DNA from: Sulfobacillus sp.
GTDB lineage: Bacteria > Bacillota > Sulfobacillia > Sulfobacillales > Sulfobacillaceae
NCBI GenBank assembly: GCA_027343695.1
Contig: DAHWKJ010000040.1
Location: 1-58,326 of the forward strand
Length of the DNA stretch: 58,326 bases
Direction: 5' to 3'
Positions 16,903-25,800 of the stretch are shown here, one piece after another (within the stretch, counting starts at the first letter, position 1; each line of letters opens with the position of its first letter). Under the pieces are notes generated by a model. The model was not told the origin of the DNA and searched no databases. It was given only the letters and a program-made list of their open reading frames with translations. A program made the position numbers and the translations under genes.

Positions 16903-18087
16903 CTATCCCGCATGGGTCGGAAGCATGTCGATGGCACGCGCTATGGCCAACCCGGCGGCTCCCCGAGCCACCGTTTGGGGGGGTAAGACGGCAACTGGGA
17001 CCGTCTTGTTGGCGGACATCGCCCGATGACGGATGACCCGTTGGATTTCAGGAAGAATAATCGTTGCAGCTTCCGCGATTGTGCCGCCGAGGTAGACGTA
17101 ATCGGGGTTGAGGATTTGGAGGAGGTTTGAGATTCCGACCCCTAGCGCCTCGGCGAGTGTCCGCCACGACTGAATATAGGCATGATTGCCGGCTTGAGCA
17201 GCCTCAATGCAACGATCGACAAAGCGAGGCGCAAAGGCATCCACTGGACCGGCCCCTTGTTCCTGGAGATATCGTGCCAAGGCCTGCTCGGAGGAATATT
17301 GCTCCCAGCATCCATAATTTCCACAGGAGCACACCACGCCCATTGTGGAAATGGTTGTGTGACCCGCCTCTCCGGCAATTCCATCCCGCCCACGGTGCAG
17401 TTTTCCATTCAAAATGATGCCAGCCCCCACCCCAATGCCGGCGTTAATGAAGAGAAGATTGGATATCCCGGTGGATAAAAAGGCTTCCCAGGCCCCGCAG
17501 TTTGCGTCGTTGTCGATGGCGACCGGAACCTGAAGCATCTCACTCAGCTCCGGGGCGATCGACCAATCGGTAATGCCTAGGTTGGGGAGGTAGGTGACGC
17601 GTCCGGTCTCGTAATTGACCAACCCAGGCAAGGCGACCCCCACCCCAAGAATTCCTCGGGGACTTTGGGGACACACCGCCTCGGCGGCATGGACTTCCTC
17701 GGCTAACACATCGCGTAAGGTCTGCGGGGTCAGAGGTTGATCGGCGGTTCCGATTTGACGGCGATTCTGATAGACGACTTCGCGTCTGGTGTTTGTGAGC
17801 ACGGTGTCAATGTGGGTGATCTGCAGATCAATGCCGATGGCATAGCCCGCATTGGCATTGAAACGCAACAAGATTGGTTTGCGCCCACCATGTGAAGTGC
17901 CCAGTCCAATTTCTTGAACAAACTGTTCCGCAATCAACTCATCGACTAAAGAGGAGACGGTAGCCCGATTGAGCCCGGTTTCACTGGAAATCGAGACACG
18001 CGATGTCTCTTGCCGTTGGTACAAGATATGGAGCACGGTACGTTTGTTAAATTGCCGCATTACGGTAGCATCTACGCTTTTGTACAT
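16903..18087 (-). CDS. ROK-family transcriptional regulator (XylR/NagC type)
   Basis: A 394-residue regulator with an N-terminal winged helix (about residues 8-65: KRTVLHILYQRQETSRVSIS, then LNRATVSSLVDELI) joined to a ROK sugar-kinase-like domain. The ROK zinc motif is present as CSCGNYGCWEQY. Because of the helix-turn-helix it is a repressor of the XylR/NagC/Mlc type rather than a kinase. It faces the sugar ABC-transporter operon across 271 bases that hold an inverted repeat, so it probably senses that operon's sugar or a product. Confidence 0.88.
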   Translation of the reverse strand: MYKSVDATVMRQFNKRTVLHILYQRQETSRVSISSETGLNRATVSSLVDELIAEQFVQEIGLGTSHGGRKPILLRFNANAGYAIGIDLQITHIDTVLTNTRREVVYQNRRQIGTADQPLTPQTLRDVLAEEVHAAEAVCPQSPRGILGVGVALPGLVNYETGRVTYLPNLGITDWSIAPELSEMLQVPVAIDNDANCGAWEAFLSTGISNLLFINAGIGVGAGIILNGKLHRGRDGIAGEAGHTTISTMGVVCSCGNYGCWEQYSSEQALARYLQEQGAGPVDAFAPRFVDRCIEAAQAGNHAYIQSWRTLAEALGVGISNLLQILNPDYVYLGGTIAEAATIILPEIQRVIRHRAMSANKTVPVAVLPPQTVARGAAGLAIARAIDMLPTHAG

Positions 18088-18177
18088 AGTGTGTGTCCTT
18101 ATCTTTTGAAGTGGTTTCCTCGATTGTCTCGACCATCGATCGATGGGGCAGTCATTACGGATCCAATTGCAATGTTG

Positions 18178-18203
18178 TCGTATTTAATTTAACATACATA
18201 CGA
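18178..18203. promoter_or_regulatory. Candidate ROK-regulator operator
   Basis: TCGTAT at 18178-18183 is mirrored by ATACGA at 18198-18203 with an AT-rich 14-base spacer, in the gap between the ROK gene and the substrate-binding protein gene. AT-rich palindromes of this sort are typical of XylR/NagC-type targets. A TATAAA at 18331-18336 may be the -10 for the transporter operon. Confidence 0.4.
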
Positions 18204-18358
18204 ATAGAGTTGTATTGAGAGTTGTCTAGACCGAAATCGTGGCTTGAAGAACCTAATTACCGAAGATATATGATTAGTTAGTATGGAGCACCAATTATGT
18301 TCTGTCGAGCCAACGACTGGATGAGACGCTTATAAATAGACAGAAAAGAGGGACATTT

Positions 18359-19654
18359 ATGCGGGTTCAACGAAAAGTCGCGATGGCACTAACCTCCGTA
18401 GTGGCCATTGGAGCGTTGTCAGCGTGTGGGAGTACTACAACATCCACGGGGAATACCCCGGTGGCTAGTGGTCCTAAGCAATTACAGATTTTTAGCTGGT
18501 GGACTGGGGTAGCGAGTTCCAAGGCGTTAGGTTCACTGGTTAAGGTGTTCAATCAGAAATATCCGAGTATCAAGGTGATCAACGAAGCGGTGGCAGGCGG
18601 GGCGGGTTCGAATGCCAAAGCGGTTCTAGCCAGTCGGATGGAGGCCAATAATCCGCCGGGAACGTTTCAGGTCCATGCAGGGGGCGGCACGTTGCTTTCG
18701 TGGATTAATGCGGGAGACATGGCTCCGTTGAATTCCCTGTATCAGCAACAGGGCTGGTACCATGACTTTCCTAAGAGTCTTCTTAATATGTTGACCGTTA
18801 AGGGCAACATTTACGCGGTGCCCGTGGATATGCAACGGTCTAACGTGCTGTGGTACAACCCCACTATATTTAAGAAGTACAATCTTACCCCTCCGACGAC
18901 CTTTTCACAGTTCTTTGCCGATGCTAAGGTTCTTCAATCGCATAACATCACGCCTCTTGCGGTGGCCAACCATGGTAATTGGGAGACCACACTGTTATAC
19001 AGCGATGTCTTGTTGGGGACCTTAGGGCCAACCCAGTACGAAAACCTCTTGACCGGTAAGGCGGGGACTTCGTGGACATCGCCCGGCGTGGTTGAGGCCA
19101 CCAAGACTTTTCTCAAGATGATGCAGTATGCTAATACGGACTACTCGGCTCTGCACTGGCAACAAGCCGACCAACTGGTGGCTCAGGGCCATGCCGCGAT
19201 GAATGTCATGGGAGACTGGGCTCAAGGGTATTTCACTACCGCATTGCATCTGACCCCCGGCACAGGCTTTGGCTGGGCCCCTACCCCAGGATCCCAAGGG
19301 ACGTTTGCTATGGTTTCGGATGTTTTCGGTCTTCCGTCCAAGCTTAAGCACAAAACTGCCACCTTGGATTTCTTGAAGGTCTTGGGATCCAAAGCCGGAC
19401 AAGACACCTTTAACCCCTTGAAGGGAACGTTCTCGCCGCGTTTAGATGCGAATACCAGTCTCTACGACGCCTACTCACGGTCCGCGATGGCCTCCTTTAA
19501 AAAGGACAAATTGGTTCTCGTGATTGGACAGGGCGGGGCCAACCCAGGATTCACGCAAGCCTTTGAAAATGATATGGTGACCTTATTGAGCAGTAAAAAT
19601 GCCACCGCCTTTACGACTGCTGTGGCGAGCGCAGCCCAATCGAATCCGCTCTAA
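18359..19654 (+). CDS. Sugar ABC transporter substrate-binding lipoprotein
   Basis: A 431-residue family 1 extracellular solute-binding protein. The signal peptide ends in the lipobox LSAC at about residues 20-23, followed by a Ser/Thr-rich linker, so it is membrane-anchored outside the cell. The mature domain (QIFSWWTGVASSKALGSLVK and after) resembles the glucose/galactose-binding proteins of thermophiles. It is the first gene of the transporter operon, followed by a strong hairpin and two permease genes. A monosaccharide ligand is inferred from the catabolic genes downstream. Confidence 0.87.
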   Translation: MRVQRKVAMALTSVVAIGALSACGSTTTSTGNTPVASGPKQLQIFSWWTGVASSKALGSLVKVFNQKYPSIKVINEAVAGGAGSNAKAVLASRMEANNPPGTFQVHAGGGTLLSWINAGDMAPLNSLYQQQGWYHDFPKSLLNMLTVKGNIYAVPVDMQRSNVLWYNPTIFKKYNLTPPTTFSQFFADAKVLQSHNITPLAVANHGNWETTLLYSDVLLGTLGPTQYENLLTGKAGTSWTSPGVVEATKTFLKMMQYANTDYSALHWQQADQLVAQGHAAMNVMGDWAQGYFTTALHLTPGTGFGWAPTPGSQGTFAMVSDVFGLPSKLKHKTATLDFLKVLGSKAGQDTFNPLKGTFSPRLDANTSLYDAYSRSAMASFKKDKLVLVIGQGGANPGFTQAFENDMVTLLSSKNATAFTTAVASAAQSNPL

Positions 19655-19667
19655 TGTAGGAAAAAAC

Positions 19668-19705
19668 CCGGCACTGGGCCCCAATCCGTCGGGCCCAGTC
19701 TCCGG
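19668..19705 (+). terminator. Intercistronic hairpin after the binding-protein gene
   Basis: ACTGGGCCC (19673-19681) pairs with GGGCCCAGT (19691-19699) around a nine-base loop, and CCGG at 19668-19671 and 19702-19705 extends the stem after a small bulge. Only a weak T run follows. Such hairpins after binding-protein genes usually stabilise or partly terminate the message so that the binding protein exceeds the permeases. Confidence 0.65.
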
Positions 19706-19726
19706 TCTTTAGATAGGGGGCTCAAT

Positions 19727-20695
19727 GTGGCACAAGAAGTGTTGCCCACGAAAATACCCAAAGCGCCGAGGGCCTTAAAGCGTCGACCCAAGACCTGGGA
19801 TAGCCGGATGCCATGGTTGACGTTGTTGCCATCGATAGTGCTGTTGGGTGTGTTCGTATATGGGTTTATTGGTTGGTCAGGGTATGTGTCGCTCACCAAT
19901 TGGAATAGTTTTATCCCGACTTTAACCTGGGCCGGCCTTAAAAACTACGTGACGGTGTTGACGTCCTTTCGTTTTCAATCTGACCTTCGTAATATTTTCT
20001 ATTTCACGCTCTTATTTATTGTTGGGGTTCTGGTTGTCGGCCTTATCTTAGCGCTATTGATCGATCAAAAAATCCGTGCGGAAAGTTTATTTAGGAGCAT
20101 CTTTATCTTCCCCATGGCGATTTCATTTGTAGTGACCGGCGTCATCTGGTCGTGGCTATTAAACCCGACCACCGGAGTCAACCTGATATTAAAAGCGTTC
20201 GGCATTACAGGGCCGCAATGGTTTTTAAGTACGCGATTTGTGCCACCGTTTCATTTGGGCCAAATTAACATTGGGGTCCCCATCGCGCTCTTAGCGGTGG
20301 TGCTGGCCGCCGTGTGGCAAATGTCGGGATTTTCCATGGCGGTATATCTCGGAGGACTCCGGGCGATTCCAGACGAGCTCAAGGAAGCCGCGCGGATGGA
20401 CGGGGCTAGCGCTTGGAGAACCTTTTGGTCCATCATTTTCCCCAATCTTAAAGGGACCACTGCCACCATTGTGGTGGTGGAAGCCGCAGCATCGCTTAAG
20501 GTGTTTGGCCTCATCTACGCGATGACGGGTGCGGGTCAGGATTTTTCTACGGACATGCCGAATTTGAACATGTTCCAGACAACCTTTTCGGGTGATGCGT
20601 TTGCCCAAGGGGCTGCGATCGCCATCCTGATCCTGATTCTAATGGCCGCATTTACAGTGCCCTATGTGCTGTCGGTGTTGAGAGGAGAACGCTAA
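19727..20695 (+). CDS. Sugar ABC transporter permease (MalF/UgpA type)
   Basis: A 322-residue inner-membrane permease with six main hydrophobic segments. The cytoplasmic EAA loop reads LKEAARMDGASAWRTFWSI, the docking site for the ATPase. The GTG at 19727 is taken as start; an overlapping ATG two bases earlier is in another frame. Family and gene order (binding protein, then two permeases) mark a CUT1-type importer. No ATP-binding protein gene lies in the operon, so a shared MsmX/UgpC-type ATPase elsewhere is expected. Confidence 0.87.
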   Translation: MAQEVLPTKIPKAPRALKRRPKTWDSRMPWLTLLPSIVLLGVFVYGFIGWSGYVSLTNWNSFIPTLTWAGLKNYVTVLTSFRFQSDLRNIFYFTLLFIVGVLVVGLILALLIDQKIRAESLFRSIFIFPMAISFVVTGVIWSWLLNPTTGVNLILKAFGITGPQWFLSTRFVPPFHLGQINIGVPIALLAVVLAAVWQMSGFSMAVYLGGLRAIPDELKEAARMDGASAWRTFWSIIFPNLKGTTATIVVVEAAASLKVFGLIYAMTGAGQDFSTDMPNLNMFQTTFSGDAFAQGAAIAILILILMAAFTVPYVLSVLRGER

Positions 20696-20697
20696 CC

Positions 20698-21519
20698 ATG
20701 GTGATGAGGCGGGTCAATCGCACGTTGGTCTATGCGGCCTTAATCGTGGCTGCGATTCTCTATCTGTTACCGGTGTATGTGGTGGTCATTACGAGTCTAA
20801 AAAGTAATGCCTCGGTCAGTTTAGCCCAGATGTGGACTTTTCCCACCCACGCCAGCCTCGCGAGTCTTCGAGACGCATGGGCGCAACTGGGTCCCAACTT
20901 TGGCAATAGCTTTTATTTAGCGATTCCTGCGACGATTCTCTCCGCATCGTTTGGGGCCTTAAATGGCTACGCATTGACGAAATGGAAGTTTCGTGGTGCC
21001 AATGTCTTGTTCTTTGTGATTCTGATGGGACTCTTTATTCCCTATCAAAGTGTGCTCATTCCGTTGCTTCGTGTGATGGACAGCCTGGGATTATACAACT
21101 CCATTCCGGGCTTGATTTTGGTGCATACGGTTTACGGCATTCCGATTACGACATTGATTTTTAGAAACTTCTATTCGCTGATTCCCGATGACATTTTGGA
21201 GGCTGCCAAGATTGATGGCACCGGGTATTGGGGGATATTTCGCTACATTATCCTTCCGCTGTCGATGGCGGGATTCGTCGTGGCCGGGATCTGGCAGTTT
21301 ACCCAGATCTGGAACAATTTTTTGTTTGCGGTCGCTCTAACGAATCCACCCAACCAGCCGGTAACCGTCGCCTTGGTCAACATTGCCGGCAGTCAAACCG
21401 TTCAATGGAACGTGCAGATGGCCAGCGCCTTATTGGTTTCGTTGCCCACGTTAGTGGTGTACATTGTTCTCGGCAAGTACTTCGTGCGAGGGCTCTTGGC
21501 AGGAGCCGTCAAAGGATAG
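20698..21519 (+). CDS. Sugar ABC transporter permease (MalG/UgpE type)
   Basis: The second permease, 273 residues, with six hydrophobic segments and the EAA loop DDILEAAKIDGTGYWGIF at about residues 164-181. It starts two bases after the stop of the first permease, so the two are co-translated. It forms the heterodimeric channel with its neighbour. The next gene, a KDPG aldolase, begins 16 bases after it, tying transport to catabolism. Confidence 0.87.
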   Translation: MVMRRVNRTLVYAALIVAAILYLLPVYVVVITSLKSNASVSLAQMWTFPTHASLASLRDAWAQLGPNFGNSFYLAIPATILSASFGALNGYALTKWKFRGANVLFFVILMGLFIPYQSVLIPLLRVMDSLGLYNSIPGLILVHTVYGIPITTLIFRNFYSLIPDDILEAAKIDGTGYWGIFRYIILPLSMAGFVVAGIWQFTQIWNNFLFAVALTNPPNQPVTVALVNIAGSQTVQWNVQMASALLVSLPTLVVYIVLGKYFVRGLLAGAVKG

Positions 21520-21535
21520 CGTGGGAGGGCTCGGC

Positions 21536-22132
21536 ATGCAGATGTTGGAACGATTACGACAAGCGCATCTCATTGCGATTGTGCGGGCATCCAGCTATGA
21601 GGGAGCGGTGGCGCAAGCGCAGACATTGGTGTCGGCAGGGGTACCCATTTTGGAGGTATCGTGGACCACGCCGAACGCGATAAAGGTCCTGTCAGCGGTG
21701 AAGAAGGCCGGCGTTGTGGTTGGAGCCGGAACTATCCTCACCGAAGACACCGCGAAGCGTGCGATCGAGGCGGGAGCGGAATTTTTACTGGCCCCCAATT
21801 TTTCAGGGAAAGTGCACCAAGTAGCTAGCGAGTCCGGGGTCCCGTATATTCCAGGGGTGTGGACAGCGAGCGAGGTGGCTCAGGCGTTATCGGTAGGCAT
21901 CTCGGTTCAGAAGCTTTTCCCCGCGGCGACCGGGGGGATCCCCCATCTGAAAGCCCTCTCTGAGCCGTTTCCCACCGTAGAGTTTATTCCGACGGGAGGC
22001 GTCACGATTGAAGATGCCGAAGCTTGGATCGACGCGGGAGCATTGGCGGTGGGAATGGGGGGAGCCTTGTCTCGACTCCATCCGGATGCGATAGGGAAAG
22101 TCGTGGACGTTTTGAGACGGGGTGGCCGATGA
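21536..22132 (+). CDS. eda: 2-keto-3-deoxy-6-phosphogluconate (KDPG/KHG) aldolase
   Basis: A class I aldolase of 198 residues that splits KDPG into pyruvate and glyceraldehyde 3-phosphate. The Schiff-base lysine lies in VQKLFPA, the catalytic Glu in PILEVSW, and the phosphate site in IPTGGVTIEDAEAW. The ATG at 21536 has GGGAGGG upstream; an earlier in-frame start inside the permease gene is not used. The stop overlaps the kinase start in an ATGA. Confidence 0.9.
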   Translation: MQMLERLRQAHLIAIVRASSYEGAVAQAQTLVSAGVPILEVSWTTPNAIKVLSAVKKAGVVVGAGTILTEDTAKRAIEAGAEFLLAPNFSGKVHQVASESGVPYIPGVWTASEVAQALSVGISVQKLFPAATGGIPHLKALSEPFPTVEFIPTGGVTIEDAEAWIDAGALAVGMGGALSRLHPDAIGKVVDVLRRGGR

Positions 22133-23079
22133 GCCAAGTCTTGACGGTGGGTGAAGCGTTGGGGCTGTTGAGCCCACACCGTGTGGGTCCTATCATGACC
22201 CACTCCGGCCTAGAATTTGGCGTGGCCGGGGCGGAAATGAATGTGGCTATCGGCCTGAGTCGTCTCGGAATAGCTGTTGAATACTGGGGTGCGGTCGGAG
22301 CCGACCCGCCCGGTCGAGCGATTCGATCGACGCTGTTGGCCGAAGGGGTGGGCGTGGGTCAATTGATCGATCTGCCACACCCCACAGGTCTTTTCATGAA
22401 GGAATGGTATGGCCTCGAAAACGAACCGAATGTTTATTACTATCGATCGGACAGCGCCATGCGCCGCTGGAGATTACCCGAGGACTTCATCCATCGCGTG
22501 AATGGGATACAGTGGCTACACCTATCCGGCATTAGTTGGATCCTTTCTGAATCCCTGGCTGAGAACTTAACGCGATTGGCCCGGCATTTTCAACAGCATT
22601 CCCGAACGGTCTCTCTCGACTTCAATGTGCGCCGAAAGTTGGCCTCGTTGGAAGCGTGGTCCGAGGCCATGCGCCACGCCCTTACTTTCGCGACGGTGGT
22701 CATGGCCTCTCCCGACGAATTGCGGTGGTTATGGGGGACCGATGACCTCGGAGTGTTGTGGCAAGACCAGGTGATGACGGGGAATCAAGTGTGGGTAGTG
22801 AAAGAAGGGACCACACGCACCGTCGCCTATCAGCATGGACATCAGATTGGCGAAGCCCCAACCATCACGGTCCCGCGCATCGTCGACGTGGTGGGTGCCG
22901 GCGATGGGTTTGCGGCGGGCGTGATTGCCGGACGCCTGCATCAAATGACATGGGATCAAGCACTAGACCTAGGCAATGTGGTCGGGGCGTATGCGGTGTC
23001 GCATGCGGGAGACTGGGAAGGGTACCCAGATTGGGACATGGTCCGGGCGTACCGACAAAACACACACATTGATCGATAA
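22129..23079 (+). CDS. kdgK: 2-keto-3-deoxygluconate kinase (PfkB family)
   Basis: A ribokinase/PfkB-family kinase of 316 residues. The C-terminal signature VDVVGAGDGFAAGV contains the catalytic Asp and anion hole, and the N-terminal GEALGLLSP and AEMNVAIGLSRLG segments match KDG kinases. It would phosphorylate KDG (or 2-keto-3-deoxygalactonate) to KDPG, the substrate of the aldolase encoded directly upstream. Translation is coupled through the ATGA overlap. A fructokinase role is the alternative, but the neighbours argue for KDG. Confidence 0.85.
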   Translation: MSQVLTVGEALGLLSPHRVGPIMTHSGLEFGVAGAEMNVAIGLSRLGIAVEYWGAVGADPPGRAIRSTLLAEGVGVGQLIDLPHPTGLFMKEWYGLENEPNVYYYRSDSAMRRWRLPEDFIHRVNGIQWLHLSGISWILSESLAENLTRLARHFQQHSRTVSLDFNVRRKLASLEAWSEAMRHALTFATVVMASPDELRWLWGTDDLGVLWQDQVMTGNQVWVVKEGTTRTVAYQHGHQIGEAPTITVPRIVDVVGAGDGFAAGVIAGRLHQMTWDQALDLGNVVGAYAVSHAGDWEGYPDWDMVRAYRQNTHIDR

Positions 23080-23097
23080 ACATCGGAGGAGCCGGAT

Positions 23098-24252
23098 ATG
23101 AAGATTACACAGGTCGATACTTATATTGCGGGTAACGTCTGGAAGAATTGGGTGTTTTGCCAGGTTCACACCGACGAAGGAATTTCAGGAATCGGCGAAG
23201 GGACACTGAATGGATTTGCTCGTACGGTCCAAGCGGCGATTCACGAACTATCCCCCTTAATCATTGGACACGACCCTTTCAATACCGAGGTGTTGAGTCT
23301 TCGGATGTGGCGAGACTATTTTTCCGATGGGGGGCAGATTCATGGGGCCGCTTTAGCAGCATTGGAGACGGCACTGTGGGATATTAAAGGCAAAGCGCTT
23401 GGGGTACCCCTCTATCAATTGTTAGGGGGAGAGGTGCATCCACGCCTGCGTGTGTACGCGAATGGATGGTATCGTGGAGGTGCCCGGACGCCGCAAAACT
23501 TTTTCGATCAAGCCAAAGAGGTAGTGAAACGGGGATATACTGCCTTAAAATTTGATCCGTTCGGCACGGCTTGGCGTGCCGTGGAGCGACGTGACTTTGA
23601 CTTGGCGGTGGATATCGTGGCGGCTGTACGCGATGCCGTAGGTCCTACGGTCGATGTGTTAGTGGAAGGGCATAATCGGTTTAGTCCTGCGGTGGCGTTA
23701 CAGTTTGCTCAAGCCTTGGTACCGTATCATCCGACCTGGTTTGAGGCGCCGGTGCCCCCGCAACGGATCAGCGCCATGGTAGCGGTAGCGCAAAAGAGCC
23801 CAATTCCCATTGCATGTGGGGAGGATTATTACTGTCGCGAGCAATTTGCGGAACTGCTGGAACACGACGTTATTTCGATCATCCAACTGGAACCACAGTT
23901 TTTAGGTCTTACCGCGGCTAAGGACGTGGTGGGAATGGCCCACGCACACCAGGCCGTTACCGCGCCCCACAGTGCACAAGGTCCCATTTGCTCCTTAGTT
24001 TGCGCTCACCTGAACACGGCTTCGCCCAACTTTTTCATTCATGAGTTCTTTGACGAGTTTAATGAACCGTGGGAACAGGAGATATTGACTTATACCGTCA
24101 GCATGGAGAATGGGTACATTACAGCACCTAAGACACCGGGGCTCGGTGCGGAATTGAATATTGACGCCATTGTTCAACATCCGTACCAAGCGACCAACTA
24201 TCTTCCGTTGTTTAAGTCGGGGTGGGAGCGGCGTCTTGGAGACGTCGAGTAA
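23098..24252 (+). CDS. Sugar-acid dehydratase, enolase superfamily (gluconate/galactonate dehydratase type)
   Basis: A 384-residue mandelate-racemase-group member of the enolase superfamily. The barrel metal ligands are in VEGHNRF, FEAPV and CGEDYY, and the catalytic His is in TAPHSAQGP. The pattern fits D-galactonate/D-gluconate dehydratases, which convert the sugar acid to 2-keto-3-deoxy acid by loss of water. It supplies the kinase just upstream. Specificity for gluconate, galactonate or both cannot be read from sequence. GGAGGAGCC precedes the ATG at 23098. Confidence 0.83.
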   Translation: MKITQVDTYIAGNVWKNWVFCQVHTDEGISGIGEGTLNGFARTVQAAIHELSPLIIGHDPFNTEVLSLRMWRDYFSDGGQIHGAALAALETALWDIKGKALGVPLYQLLGGEVHPRLRVYANGWYRGGARTPQNFFDQAKEVVKRGYTALKFDPFGTAWRAVERRDFDLAVDIVAAVRDAVGPTVDVLVEGHNRFSPAVALQFAQALVPYHPTWFEAPVPPQRISAMVAVAQKSPIPIACGEDYYCREQFAELLEHDVISIIQLEPQFLGLTAAKDVVGMAHAHQAVTAPHSAQGPICSLVCAHLNTASPNFFIHEFFDEFNEPWEQEILTYTVSMENGYITAPKTPGLGAELNIDAIVQHPYQATNYLPLFKSGWERRLGDVE

Positions 24253-24289
24253 CACGTGGCACGAAATGCCAAGAAATGAGGGGTCTATC

Positions 24290-25021
24290 ATGCGGTTTCA
24301 GGATCAGGTTATCCTTATCTCCGGTGGGGGGTCGGGTATTGGCCAACACATTGCCTGGGAATTAGCCGATGAAGGTGCCCAGGTGGTGGTCGTGGACATT
24401 AACGCGGAGGGACTTTCAGAGACCGAAAGGGCTCGTTCCAATCGTGTCCACGTCCACCTTTGTGATGTGCGAGACGATGACGGGGTACGGCAGGTAGTGG
24501 CTGAGACGATGGCACAGTTTGGTCGCATCGATGGGTTGGTTCACAGTGCTTATTGGACGGATCCGAAGCCTTTATTGGAGACCGGCCCTGAAGAATTTCA
24601 AAAAACTCAGGATGTGGTGCTTAAAGGCGCTTATTTATTGGCGCGCCATATCTTACCCGTCATGTTACAACAGGGACGTGGGGTTATCGTTCCGATTGCC
24701 TCGGTGCATTCGGTGTTAGGATTTCGCAACTTTTTTGCTTATCAGGTGGCCAAGGCAGGACTCTTGGGATACGTACGGAGTATTGCCGTCGATTATGGTC
24801 CAGCCGTAAGGGCGGTAGCATTGGCCCCTGGGGCGATTGATACCCCGGCTCTGCACGATACGTCGGAAGAGGTGCGTGCCACCCTGGCACAAGGGTCTCT
24901 GGCGAAACGTATCGGGACTGCCCATGACGTGGCCCGGGCTGCCTCGTTTTTGCTGTCCGACGAGAGTAGTTTCATGACGGGCACAATGTTGCTTTTGGAT
25001 GGAGGGTGGTCGGTATTATAA
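24290..25021 (+). CDS. Short-chain dehydrogenase/reductase, probable sugar 1-dehydrogenase
   Basis: A classical SDR of 243 residues: the cofactor loop SGGGSGIG, Asp at the end of strand 2 (VVVDIN, favouring NAD), catalytic Ser in PIASVHS and YQVAK. The ATG at 24290 follows GAGGGG. The catabolic operon around it suggests oxidation of a hexose or pentose at C1 to a lactone, as for glucose or L-rhamnose 1-dehydrogenases. This role is inference from context, since SDR sequence alone does not define the substrate. Confidence 0.8.
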   Translation: MRFQDQVILISGGGSGIGQHIAWELADEGAQVVVVDINAEGLSETERARSNRVHVHLCDVRDDDGVRQVVAETMAQFGRIDGLVHSAYWTDPKPLLETGPEEFQKTQDVVLKGAYLLARHILPVMLQQGRGVIVPIASVHSVLGFRNFFAYQVAKAGLLGYVRSIAVDYGPAVRAVALAPGAIDTPALHDTSEEVRATLAQGSLAKRIGTAHDVARAASFLLSDESSFMTGTMLLLDGGWSVL

Positions 25022-25038
25022 ATACCGGGGGTTCCTGG

Positions 25039-25800
25039 GTGGGGCAGTTGACTTGGCTGGGCCAAGCGGGGTTTCTTCTCGAGACGCCGAAGATCCGAAT
25101 GGTGATCGATTGTTTTTTGACACCCACATCGGGTGCTCGCGACCCGCTCTATACGGCCCGTGATTTAGGAGCGATTGACTATGCGCTGGTGAGTCATGAG
25201 CATGATGACCACTTGGACGGGCCCACTCTGCGTCAACTCATCCATCTCAATCCAGCGCTGGTGGTCATTGCGCCTGATGTGATCCGACCACACCTGACGG
25301 CATGGGGTATTCCCGAGGATGCTATGAGAGGCGCCCTGCCAGGGAATCCTTTGAGATTTCCAGGTGGATTAATCCACCCCATCGCCAGCGCGCATAGCGT
25401 GCATGTGGCCGATGGATATGCGGTGGGGGACCCTCCAGGGCGCTTTTTAGGATATGTGGTGACCTGGGACGGATTTTCTCTCTATCACAGCGGAGACACT
25501 GTTTGGTATCCGGATCTGGTCTCTCGTTTGAAAACGCTCGCGGTGACGGCAGCGCTGCTGCCCATAAACGGACGGTCTTATCTGCGAGAAGCCGAGGATA
25601 TTGTGGGCAACCTCAATCCGGAGGAAGCGGCAATGCTAGCATATGAGATGGGGGCATCCTGGTGGATACCTATGCATTATGAAACCTATCGCAATAATTT
25701 AGGGGACATTGGTGCTGCTGCGGTGGAAACGAGAAAACGCGGGGTGTCGATGATGATTCCGCATTACGGAATACCGGTTCCGCTAGTGGCTCCCGAGTAA
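25039..25800 (+). CDS. MBL-fold hydrolase (UlaG-like), candidate sugar lactonase
   Basis: A metallo-beta-lactamase-fold protein of about 253 residues with SHEHDDHLDG (two-metal HxHxDH site), HSGDT and the C-terminal PMHYETY. UlaG, the L-ascorbate-6-phosphate lactonase, is the nearest studied relative by pattern. It is the last gene of an operon that has a dehydrogenase and a sugar-acid dehydratase but no other lactonase, so a sugar-lactone hydrolase role is inferred. The GTG at 25039 has GGGGG eight bases upstream; a GTG at 25006 that overlaps the SDR gene is a weaker alternative. It overlaps the convergent lipoprotein gene by 37 bases. Confidence 0.7.
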   Translation: MGQLTWLGQAGFLLETPKIRMVIDCFLTPTSGARDPLYTARDLGAIDYALVSHEHDDHLDGPTLRQLIHLNPALVVIAPDVIRPHLTAWGIPEDAMRGALPGNPLRFPGGLIHPIASAHSVHVADGYAVGDPPGRFLGYVVTWDGFSLYHSGDTVWYPDLVSRLKTLAVTAALLPINGRSYLREAEDIVGNLNPEEAAMLAYEMGASWWIPMHYETYRNNLGDIGAAAVETRKRGVSMMIPHYGIPVPLVAPE

